Shown here: positions 7,028 to 14,222 of the stretch, piece by piece | Numbering within the stretch: the stretch's first letter is position 1 | How the letters are laid out: each line of letters begins with the position of its first letter | Assembly (NCBI GenBank): GCA_965369325.1 | Contig: CBDUQI010000098.1 | Location: 1-20,408, forward strand | DNA: 20,408 nt | Reading direction: 5' to 3' | Source of the DNA: CBDUQI01 sp965369325 | GTDB lineage: Bacteria > Pseudomonadota > Gammaproteobacteria > Steroidobacterales > JBCBZW01 | Notes under the pieces: generated by a model | Databases searched by the model: none | What the model was told of the DNA's origin: nothing | The model's input: only the letters and a program-made list of their open reading frames with translations | Program-made: the position numbers and the translations under genes

Positions 7028-8932
7028 GTGGCTGGCGCCGATCCCGACCCACCTGATTCAAGCAAGTCACCCGACCTGCTGCCCGCGCCGTTGGGTGTAC
7101 GCGACGCGGCGGCCGATGAAGTATTTGATCGCGAAGTCTTCCTGCGTAACCTTACGCTGCGCCCAGGCGTCTACCGCATGCTGGATGCCTCGGGCGATCT
7201 GCTCTACGTAGGTAAGGCCCGTAACCTCAAGAACCGCGTCAGCAGCTACTTTCGTGGCACGGCCGTGTCACCCAAGGTGCATGCGCTGCGCAAGTACACC
7301 GCGCGGATTGAAGTGACCGTTACCGAGACCGAAGCTGAGGCTTTGATGCTCGAGTACAACCTGATCAAGCGTCACCGCCCGCGCTTTAACGTAACGTTAC
7401 GGGATGACAAGAGCTTTCCGTATGTGCACTTATCCAGTGATCATGATTTCCCCCGGTTGTCGTTCTATCGAGGGGCGACCCGGCGCGACGGAAAGTTGTT
7501 CGGGCCGTACCCCAGTGCCTACGCGGTGCGCGATACCATTAATGTGCTGCAAAAGTTGTTTCAGGTGCGCCAGTGCGAGGACACCTTCTTCGCCAACCGT
7601 TCGCGTCCCTGTTTGCAGTACCAGATCAAGCGCTGTTCGGCGCCATGCGTGGGCCTGGTGGGGACGCAGATGTACGCTCAGGATGTCCGCCACGCGGTAT
7701 TGTTTCTGCAAGGCGAGCATGGTGAGGTGATTGACGATCTAACCCAGCGTATGGGCAAGGCGGCCGAGGCTATGGAGTACGAGCGCGCCGCCCACTATCG
7801 AGATCAGATTGGGGCCTTGGCCCGAGTACAGGAGAGCCAGTCAGTCGCTGGGGAGAAGGGCGATGCCGACGTCCTGGCGGTGTATGGCGAGGGGCGCATT
7901 TACGGGGTTTCCTGCATGTTCGTGCGCAATGGGCGCAATCTGGGCACGCGCACGTACTTCCCGCGCGCTGGTACCAAGGTGGATGCGCGTGAGGTGCTGG
8001 GGGCATTTATTGCGCAGTACTACCTCGCGCGGGAGGCCCCCACCGAGATACTTACCAGTTTGCCCGTCGCAGATCACGCCTTGCTGGCGGCGGCATTCGA
8101 GCAACGGTCCGGGCACAAGTGTGCTATCCGCTGGCGCCTACGCGGCGTGCGTGCTAAGTGGGTGTCGCTGGCGCACACCAACGCGCAGCAGGCCGTACGC
8201 ATGCGTCTGGCCAGTGGTGCCAGTGTGCGCGCCCAATTAGAGGCCATGCGCGCATTGCTCGATCTGGATGAAGCGCCGGCGCGCATTGAGTGCTTTGATA
8301 TTAGTCATACCTCAGGTGAACACACAGTCGCTTCCTGCGTGGTGTTTGATGAGGAGGGCGCCCGCAAGAGTGACTACCGGCGGTTTAACATCACCAGCAT
8401 CACCCCCGGCGATGATTACGCAGCGATGGGGCAGGCCCTGAAGCGTCGCTACACACGAGTAAAGCGTGGCGAAGCGCTCATGCCAGACGTTTTGCTGATC
8501 GATGGCGGTAAAGGGCAGGTGACTCAGGCTCGCGAAGTGCTGGAAGAATTGCAAATCGATGGCGTGTATGTCCTGGGCGTTGCGAAGGGCCCTACCCGCC
8601 GCCCTGGCCTTGAGCAACTGATTCCAGGCGACGGTAACCGCCCGTTCACCATCGAATCGGATTCGCACGTGCTGCATTTGATTCAGCAGATTCGCGATGA
8701 GGCGCACCGGTTTGCCATTACCGGGCACCGTCAGCGGCGGGCCACGGCCCGCCAGACCTCCGTGCTGGAGAGCATCCCCGGATTGGGCCCGAAACGGCGT
8801 CGGGCATTGCTGCAGCACTTTGGTGGCCTGCAGGGGGTAAGCCGCGCCAGCGTGGATGAACTGAAGGCGGTGCAGGGCATCAGCCAAACACTGGCACAAC
8901 TGGTCTACGACAAACTTCAGGGCGACAGCTAA
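7028..8932 (+). CDS. uvrC: Excinuclease ABC subunit C (UvrC)
   Basis: A 634-residue nucleotide-excision repair nuclease that makes both incisions around a lesion in the UvrB-DNA complex. Domains in order: GIY-YIG nuclease (GVYRM at residues 47-51, YVGKA at 60-64); a four-Cys region in VRQCEDTFFANRSRPC and KRCSAPC, of the kind reported to bind an Fe-S cluster; a UVR motif (AAEAMEYERAAHYRDQI) for UvrB contact; an RNase H-like endonuclease (IECFDISHTSG...VFDEEG); and two C-terminal helix-hairpin-helix motifs (IPGLGPKRRRALL and VQGISQTLAQ). The start is GTG 7028. It adds about 28 Pro/Asp/Ser-rich residues before the conserved region compared with E. coli, so a later start is possible although no better codon is obvious. 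The usual gammaproteobacterial downstream neighbour pgsA is absent. Confidence 0.97.
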   Translation: MAGADPDPPDSSKSPDLLPAPLGVRDAAADEVFDREVFLRNLTLRPGVYRMLDASGDLLYVGKARNLKNRVSSYFRGTAVSPKVHALRKYTARIEVTVTETEAEALMLEYNLIKRHRPRFNVTLRDDKSFPYVHLSSDHDFPRLSFYRGATRRDGKLFGPYPSAYAVRDTINVLQKLFQVRQCEDTFFANRSRPCLQYQIKRCSAPCVGLVGTQMYAQDVRHAVLFLQGEHGEVIDDLTQRMGKAAEAMEYERAAHYRDQIGALARVQESQSVAGEKGDADVLAVYGEGRIYGVSCMFVRNGRNLGTRTYFPRAGTKVDAREVLGAFIAQYYLAREAPTEILTSLPVADHALLAAAFEQRSGHKCAIRWRLRGVRAKWVSLAHTNAQQAVRMRLASGASVRAQLEAMRALLDLDEAPARIECFDISHTSGEHTVASCVVFDEEGARKSDYRRFNITSITPGDDYAAMGQALKRRYTRVKRGEALMPDVLLIDGGKGQVTQAREVLEELQIDGVYVLGVAKGPTRRPGLEQLIPGDGNRPFTIESDSHVLHLIQQIRDEAHRFAITGHRQRRATARQTSVLESIPGLGPKRRRALLQHFGGLQGVSRASVDELKAVQGISQTLAQLVYDKLQGDS

Positions 8933-9212
8933 GCGCCGTTTCGCGGTTCAGCTGGTGGCTACTTGCGCCGGTTCCCCAACGGCTCGGAAATACCCGGTTT
9001 CGAGGCGCAGAACCCGATGGCGTCCGGGCGGGGTTCAGCTCAGCAAAAAGCGTGACACGTTGACGCCCCTAACAGGGCCGTGATGGCCGCTTCGATGCAC
9101 GTCTGGCAACTCCCCTGGATTCGTGTTTTTCCCTGGATTTTATCGACTTAGCGTCCATGCATTCGGCCAGTGGTGCGAATTCGGGAACACCTGCACTCGG
9201 TCCAAAACTTTG
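8933..9212. other. Gene-free spacer after uvrC
   Basis: About 280 bp with normal G+C content and no open frame that resembles a protein; it shows no trace of pgsA or a tRNA. The nonamer CCCTGGATT occurs twice, at 9113-9121 and 9131-9139 (18-bp period). No convincing intrinsic terminator for uvrC was found. Confidence 0.5.
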
Positions 9213-9221
9213 TGCTATGAT
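9213..9221 (+). promoter_or_regulatory. Extended -10 promoter candidate
   Basis: TGCTATGAT reads as an extended -10 element: TGn followed by TATGAT, five of six matches to TATAAT. No recognisable -35 lies 16-18 bp upstream, which extended -10 promoters tolerate. Transcription would begin near 9228, at the first unit of the CATAA array, and would give a leader of about 190 bases before the start at 9417. Confidence 0.4.
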
Positions 9222-9223
9222 TT

Positions 9224-9291
9224 CGACATAATCCGATTCGCCATAAGTAATTACAACATAAAAAATATCGACATAACTTAGTATTACATAA
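9224..9291 (+). repeat. Five CATAA boxes at exact 15-bp period
   Basis: CATAA begins at 9227, 9242, 9257, 9272 and 9287, each exactly 15 bp from the last. The three bases before each copy are CGA, CGC, CAA, CGA and TTA, giving a loose octamer C-G/A-A-CATAA. The ten bases between boxes are not conserved. An inverted copy lies just after the array: CCATAAG at 9241-9247 recurs as CTTATGG at 9298-9304. The block is strikingly AT-rich against its surroundings and lies between uvrC and the biosynthetic cluster. It may be an array of protein-binding half-sites controlling the cluster. I recognise no known regulator with this pattern. Confidence 0.75.
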
Positions 9292-9297
9292 TTGTCA

Positions 9298-9325
9298 CTT
9301 ATGGCACTGCATGCGTGCCTTTAAG
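9298..9325 (+). other. Imperfect hairpin downstream of the CATAA array
   Basis: CTTA-T-GGCAC (9298-9307) can pair with GTGCC-TT-TAAG (9315-9325) around the loop TGCATGC, giving five plus four base pairs with a small internal loop. Only three T follow the inner stem, so it is a poor terminator. It may be an attenuator-like leader structure or part of an operator. An AGGAGGG sequence at 9327-9333 just after it has no start codon at a usable distance. Confidence 0.35.
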
Positions 9326-9416
9326 CAGGAGGGAAAGTTCATCGGGATTTGGGTAGTCGGGCATGCCGCAAATCAACAAACAGACACACTCGGACCGATT
9401 GGGGAGAACTTGGGGT

Positions 9417-9971
9417 ATGAGTGAGATCAAGCAGGCACATAGCCTGTTGCTGGACCGGTATGGGACCGACGAAAACCCACACGCGAAGGGCTCTCTTCGT
9501 GAGCACCTTATCGGCACCCATCGCCTGCTGAACGAATGGGGAAATCCGCCGCATGTCTCGCTGGCCGGGCTGTTTCACAGCATCTACGGTACGCAGCACT
9601 ACAAAGTCAGCTCCACCAGCCTGCGCAGCCGAGAAAACATTGCTGCCGGTATTGGCGAGAAGGCCGAGCAACTCGCCTACCTGTTTTGCGTGACCGATCG
9701 CATCGGGCTGTTCTTCGAAGTCGACAAATCTGAACCAAGGTTGTGGGACTTCGTTAAGAGCGAATTGGTTAGCGTCTCACCTGACGTCATTCAGGAACTG
9801 GTGGAAATCGAAATCGCAAACTATGTAGAGCAACAAGTGCCTGCCACGCCTTTAGCGGCACACCACATATCGCACTACAAGCAGATGTTGACTCGAGGGG
9901 GGGAGTACATCACCTCCGGCGCGAGGCGCGCATTCGAGCAAATGCTGCATGAGACGCCTGTGGCCGGATGA
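9417..9971 (+). CDS. DUF6817-like protein of the biosynthetic cluster
   Basis: A 184-residue soluble protein without signal peptide or membrane segment. Its N-terminal half has the pattern SLREHLIGTHRLLNEWGNPPHVSLAGLFHSIYGT, with spaced His residues reminiscent of metal-binding HD/oxygenase-like helical folds. It resembles the DUF6817 proteins that I recall as companions of secondary-metabolite genes. Function is unknown: metal-dependent tailoring or hydrolysis is a guess. The start at ATG 9417 is preferred because GGGGAG precedes it by about 10 bases. The upstream in-frame ATG at 9363 would add 18 polar residues before the conserved part and has no suitable ribosome-binding site. It is the first gene of the same-strand cluster and is followed by a 143-bp gap. 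Confidence 0.6.
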   Translation: MSEIKQAHSLLLDRYGTDENPHAKGSLREHLIGTHRLLNEWGNPPHVSLAGLFHSIYGTQHYKVSSTSLRSRENIAAGIGEKAEQLAYLFCVTDRIGLFFEVDKSEPRLWDFVKSELVSVSPDVIQELVEIEIANYVEQQVPATPLAAHHISHYKQMLTRGGEYITSGARRAFEQMLHETPVAG

Positions 9972-10114
9972 GCTGTGGGTGCCGCTTTGGTGCAGGCGTG
10001 CGAACAGAGCATTGGCCGAACTATTGCTCCGTTTTATCTGTGAATCCAACAGTAGCGACGTCCGGCGCCTGACTTGTAATTGATCTATTGCTGAGCAGTT
10101 TGAAGGGGAAATCT

Positions 10115-11689
10115 GTGATTGATGTGAAGTACCTTATTGTTGGTGCCGGTCCCGCAGGGGTTCAGTTGGGGTATTACCTGCAGCAGGGTGCTGAGGACTA
10201 CCTGATTGTTGAACGGGGCCCGAGGGCTGGGACGTTTTTCGACGTATTTCCCCGTCATCGAAAACTAATCTCGATCAACAAACGCTTTACCGGTTCGGAA
10301 CATCCGGACTTCAACATGCGCCACGATTGGAATTCGCTTCTGACTGAGGCGCTTGATTTTCGTTTCACCGACTACGACGAGGACTACTTTCCGAGCGCCG
10401 ACAACCTCACCAGCTATATCAATGATTTCTCCGCCCGATACTCAATTCGTATCGCCTTCGATACAGATATTGTGTCGGTGAGTTACGACGGCCACCGCTA
10501 CATCGCTAAGGCGCGTGACGGGCGTACTTTCAGATCGCCCTGCTTGATCGTGGGCACTGGCCTTTCCAAGCCACTAATTCCGGATATCCCCGGCATCGAG
10601 CACACTGAGAACTACTGCGATATGTCGGTGGACCTTAAAGATTTCGAAGCTCAGCGCGTTCTCATCATCGGGAAAGGGAACTCGGGCTTTGAGACGGCGG
10701 ACCATTTGGTCCCGGCGGCATCCGTTATTCATATCGTCAGTCCGGAGTCGCTCAATATGGCTTGGAAGACGCATTACGTTGGCCATTTGCGCGCAATCAA
10801 CAACAATTTTCTGGATACCTATCAGCTCAAGAGCCAGAACGCGGTTATCGATGCCGACGTGCGTTGTATTGAGAAAACCAGCGACGGGCGCTACTCGGTG
10901 ACGTTCGCGTACAAACATGCCGAAGGCGAGGTCGAGGCACTTAGTTATGATCGCATTCTGTGCTGCGCCGGATTTAAAGTAGATGAGGACATCTTCGCCG
11001 CCAGCGCCCGCCCGAAGCTGGGTGTAAAAGGTAAATACCCTGCGCTCACGGCGGAGTTTGAGTCGGTAAACCGACCGAATATGTTCTTTGCTGGTACCTT
11101 GACGCACAGCCTTGATTTTCGAAAAACTACCTCCGGATTTATCCACGGATTCCGCTATAACGCGCACGCGCTGCACAAGATACTTACGCGGAGGTTTGAT
11201 GCCAAGGCGCTGCCGGAGGAGACGTTCGAAGCGTGCGCCGAGGAGTTGTCGCGTCGGGTGCTTGGTAGGGCCAATGTCTCCGGCGCCCTCTGGCAGCAGC
11301 CGGGGTTTCTCGCTGATTACTTTTACTTTGATGAAGGGCAGGTCCGGTACGGCAACCAGTTGCCGCTTGAGTACATAAGGAACTTTGTCGCCGGCGCATC
11401 ACGATCGGTTTTCGCCGTCACCCTTGAGTACGGCGATCCCATTGTGGGCGACCCGTTCTGCGTAGAGCGGATTCATCGCGAAAACGTCAAGGACGCAAGC
11501 CAGAGTCAGTTTCTGCATCCAGTCATCCGATATTTCTCCGGCAGCGATTGTGTGGCCGAACACCACGTGCTTGAAGATCTGGAGTCGCGCTGGGAGGAGA
11601 GCGTGCACATAGAGCCGTTGGCGGAATTTCTCTCGAGCTTTGTGCACGAGCATGCTTCACAGCAATCTGTGATGGCACAGATGACATGA
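10115..11689 (+). CDS. FAD/NAD(P)-dependent oxidoreductase, flavin monooxygenase-like
   Basis: A 524-residue two-dinucleotide-binding flavoprotein. The FAD Rossmann motif IVGAGPAGVQLGYYL is at residues 8-22. A second Rossmann motif, IIGKGNSGFETADHL (GKGNSGFE at 186-193), is for NAD(P)H. ILCCAGFKVDED and FFAGTLTHSLDF resemble the FAD-closing segments of class B flavin monooxygenases and of FOXRED2-like proteins. A C-terminal extension of about 150 residues after the flavin fold is unassigned. It probably hydroxylates or oxidises a precursor or the nascent peptide made by the downstream NRPS; the substrate is unknown. The GTG at 10115 is chosen because AAGGGG (10103-10108) lies 6 bases before it and the protein then begins just before the FAD motif. 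A TTG at 10088 would add nine residues. The next gene follows after 55 bp. Confidence 0.82.
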   Translation: MIDVKYLIVGAGPAGVQLGYYLQQGAEDYLIVERGPRAGTFFDVFPRHRKLISINKRFTGSEHPDFNMRHDWNSLLTEALDFRFTDYDEDYFPSADNLTSYINDFSARYSIRIAFDTDIVSVSYDGHRYIAKARDGRTFRSPCLIVGTGLSKPLIPDIPGIEHTENYCDMSVDLKDFEAQRVLIIGKGNSGFETADHLVPAASVIHIVSPESLNMAWKTHYVGHLRAINNNFLDTYQLKSQNAVIDADVRCIEKTSDGRYSVTFAYKHAEGEVEALSYDRILCCAGFKVDEDIFAASARPKLGVKGKYPALTAEFESVNRPNMFFAGTLTHSLDFRKTTSGFIHGFRYNAHALHKILTRRFDAKALPEETFEACAEELSRRVLGRANVSGALWQQPGFLADYFYFDEGQVRYGNQLPLEYIRNFVAGASRSVFAVTLEYGDPIVGDPFCVERIHRENVKDASQSQFLHPVIRYFSGSDCVAEHHVLEDLESRWEESVHIEPLAEFLSSFVHEHASQQSVMAQMT

Positions 11690-11744
11690 TGGGTGGTGTG
11701 ACCTCGCCCTCGGTCTTCAGACGGTTGCCCCAACTGGTCGCGGG

Positions 11745-14207
11745 ATGAACTGGTTGCGTCGAATCTGGCTCGGATTTGGAAGGTTTCCGCTTGCGTTGCG
11801 GTTTGCGTTGCTGATCGCGCTGCCGTTGGCGGTTCTCGGGAATATCTGGTGGAAGACATTGGCTCTCAGTCTTCCTACTACCCACGGCACGATGGTGCTG
11901 CGTGAACTCACCGCACCGGTTCAGGTGGTGCGCGATGCACAGGGCGTGCCGCACATCGAGGCCGAGCACGATGTGGATGCGTACGCAGCACTGGGCTATG
12001 TGCACGCGCAGGATCGGCTTTGGCAGCTTGAATTGCAGCGACGCATGGCGCAGGGGCGTCTGGCGGAAGTCCTTGGGCGGGACAGTCTCAAGTCCGACGT
12101 CGTGTTCCGTACTCTGGATTTGTACGGCGCGGCGCGCTCGGGCTGGCCTGCTTTGAGCGCGCAGGCGCAGGCGGCATTGCATGCCTATACAGCCGGGGTG
12201 AACGCATGGATTCGTTCGGCGCGCGCCTTACCCGTGGAGTTCCTGATGCTCAAGGTGGAGCCGGCACCATGGACGGTGTTCGATTCGCTGGCGTGGATGA
12301 AAGTGTTTGCACTGAATCTGTCGGGCAACTATCAGCAGGAGATCAACCGCCTGGTAGCAAAGTCTGCAGTCAGTGGCACCCATTACCAAGCACTGTTCCC
12401 GGGGTATCCGGCCGATGGCCCGGTGACGCTTGCGGATGAACTAACGCCAGAACCTCGGCAGCTACAGAGCCTCAACTTACTACTGGATGAGGCATTTGGG
12501 AAATGGGGTCTCGGTGGGCGCTACGTTGGCAGCAATGCCTGGGTTGTCGATGCAGAGCATTCGGCCACGGGCGCGCCGCTGTTGGCCAACGACCCGCACC
12601 TGGGTCTGCAGATCCCCTCATATTGGTATGTGGCGTCACTTCGGGGAGACCGTCTGGACGCGGCGGGAATGACGTTGGTCGGGCTGCCGATTATCGTGTT
12701 TGGCCACAATCGGCATATCGCCTGGGGCGGGACGAATCTTATGGCCGATGTGCAAGACCTGTACGTCGAGCGTGTGCATCATACGGATCAGTCTTTGTAC
12801 CTGGCCGACCAACAGTGGCTGAAGTTCCAGAGCCGGGTAGAGACGATCGATGTGCGTCCCGCGTTTCCTGAGTTTCTGCGCCCGTCACTGCGACCGGTTC
12901 AGATCAGGGTGCGCAGCACTCGCCATGGCCCGGTAATCAGCGATCTGGTTGGCGTTGCGGACGAGCCGCTGGCGCTGCGCTGGACGGCTTTCGAACCCGG
13001 CGATACCACCTTTGAGGCGTTCTACCAGTTGGGCTACGCGACGGACTGGCTAGCGTTTCGAAACGCGCTGGCGTTAGTTGTTGCGCCGGCGTTGAACTTC
13101 GTCTATGCCGACACGGCGGGCGGCGCCGGGTATTCAGTTGCGGGCAAGATCCCGATCCGCAGGACTGGGGAGGGCAGCCTGCCGGTACCGGGTGTGAGTG
13201 AGGAGTACGACTGGACGGGATACGTGCCGCCCGCGGAGTTGCCTAACCGGCTGAATCCGGCTTCCGGGTATGCGGTGTCGGCCAACAACAAGCCGGTTGG
13301 CGCGGAGTATCCGCACTTCATTTCCAACGATTGGGCGCCCCCAGCGCGCGCGCAACGTATCGAGAACCTCATCGTTAACCTGCTCCCCGGCGACGGTGTC
13401 TCGGTGAAGGACACTCAATCGATCCAACAGGACACGGTAGATCTATCTATGCAACGCCTCTTGCCGGTGCTGTTGCTGCACGAACCAAACGACGATTTGC
13501 AGCGTAATGCCTTGGCGCTGTTGCGTGACTGGAACGGCAACATGGGCCGCCAAAGCCAGGCCGCAACGATTGCGGTGGCGTGGTTGCGTGCAATCAAATT
13601 TCGGTTGTTTAGAGATGAACTGTCGGGCTTCTGGAACACCGAGCAGCACAACAAAGTTGCGCGCGGCCTGCGCCGCGGCGTGGACACTGGCGTAGTGACG
13701 CAGATACTGAAGGATGATCGTGCTGGCTGGTGCGACGACGTCTCAACCAATGAAACCGAAACTTGCGATGAGATTCTTGACGGCGCGCTGAACTCCGCTA
13801 TTCGAAGTACCTACAAACTGCTAGGCGATAACTCGATGCAGAGCTGGGCCTGGGGTGAGGTGCACGAGGCCGCCTACAAACATTCACCATTTAGCGACAC
13901 CAAGGTGTTGGATTCGGTGTTTGAACGGCGTATCGACAATGGCGGGTACTCCGGCTCTGTTAACGCTGCCAATGCCAACTTTGATGATGCCGTTGGGTAT
14001 GAGCAAAGTTTTGGCGCGAGCTTTCGCATGATTATCGAGATGTCGCCTGAACGGCCCATGCTGCATTACATGAACTCCACCGGCCAGTCAGGGAATGTGA
14101 TGAGCGCGCACTACGACGATATGGTTGAACCGTTCCATCGTGGCGTTTACCACCGGTTGGGGGAGCGATCCAGTCAGCGCGAAACGTTAACCCTGAACCC
14201 GCATTAG
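11745..14207 (+). CDS. Penicillin-acylase-family Ntn hydrolase, membrane-anchored (PvdQ-like acylase)
   Basis: An 820-residue precursor of a self-processing N-terminal nucleophile amidase. An Arg-rich start and a hydrophobic segment (about residues 16-33) form an uncleaved anchor or signal peptide, placing the enzyme in the periplasm. The alpha chain has YAALGYVHAQDRLWQLELQRR, typical of the family. Autocleavage is predicted before Ser263 in RYVG-SNAWVV, making Ser263 beta-1. His285 in NDPHL is then beta-23, the position of the beta-chain His in PvdQ. AWGGTNLMADVQDLY (near beta-64 onward) and the SANNKP motif (N514/N515, about beta-252) supply the oxyanion and substrate-pocket parts. Family members cleave fatty acyl or aromatic acyl amides. 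Lying between a tailoring enzyme and a peptide exporter next to an NRPS, it probably removes an N-acyl chain from the exported product. The ATG at 11745 has only a weak ribosome-binding site. Confidence 0.88.
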   Translation: MNWLRRIWLGFGRFPLALRFALLIALPLAVLGNIWWKTLALSLPTTHGTMVLRELTAPVQVVRDAQGVPHIEAEHDVDAYAALGYVHAQDRLWQLELQRRMAQGRLAEVLGRDSLKSDVVFRTLDLYGAARSGWPALSAQAQAALHAYTAGVNAWIRSARALPVEFLMLKVEPAPWTVFDSLAWMKVFALNLSGNYQQEINRLVAKSAVSGTHYQALFPGYPADGPVTLADELTPEPRQLQSLNLLLDEAFGKWGLGGRYVGSNAWVVDAEHSATGAPLLANDPHLGLQIPSYWYVASLRGDRLDAAGMTLVGLPIIVFGHNRHIAWGGTNLMADVQDLYVERVHHTDQSLYLADQQWLKFQSRVETIDVRPAFPEFLRPSLRPVQIRVRSTRHGPVISDLVGVADEPLALRWTAFEPGDTTFEAFYQLGYATDWLAFRNALALVVAPALNFVYADTAGGAGYSVAGKIPIRRTGEGSLPVPGVSEEYDWTGYVPPAELPNRLNPASGYAVSANNKPVGAEYPHFISNDWAPPARAQRIENLIVNLLPGDGVSVKDTQSIQQDTVDLSMQRLLPVLLLHEPNDDLQRNALALLRDWNGNMGRQSQAATIAVAWLRAIKFRLFRDELSGFWNTEQHNKVARGLRRGVDTGVVTQILKDDRAGWCDDVSTNETETCDEILDGALNSAIRSTYKLLGDNSMQSWAWGEVHEAAYKHSPFSDTKVLDSVFERRIDNGGYSGSVNAANANFDDAVGYEQSFGASFRMIIEMSPERPMLHYMNSTGQSGNVMSAHYDDMVEPFHRGVYHRLGERSSQRETLTLNPH

Positions 14208-14222
14208 TCCAAGAGGCGTCCC

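Noticed and set aside
8312..8899. 195-codon minus-strand frame
   Set aside because: Antisense to the conserved C-terminal half of uvrC.
9113..9139. Duplicated CCCTGGATT as a mobile-element trace
   Set aside because: Two nonamers 18 bp apart with no terminal inverted repeats or transposase nearby are insufficient.
9224..9291. CATAA array considered as a CRISPR or minisatellite
   Set aside because: Only five to eight bases are shared per 15-bp unit, there are no cas genes, and the spacers are far too short for CRISPR. A tandem duplication would share the whole unit.
10012..10040. TTGGCC-17-TATCTG as a promoter for the flavin oxidoreductase
   Set aside because: Both hexamers match the consensus poorly (three or fewer strong positions in the -35), so it is not supportable.
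11523..12182. 219-codon minus-strand frame
   Set aside because: Antisense across the oxidoreductase/acylase junction; no ribosome-binding site or family motif.
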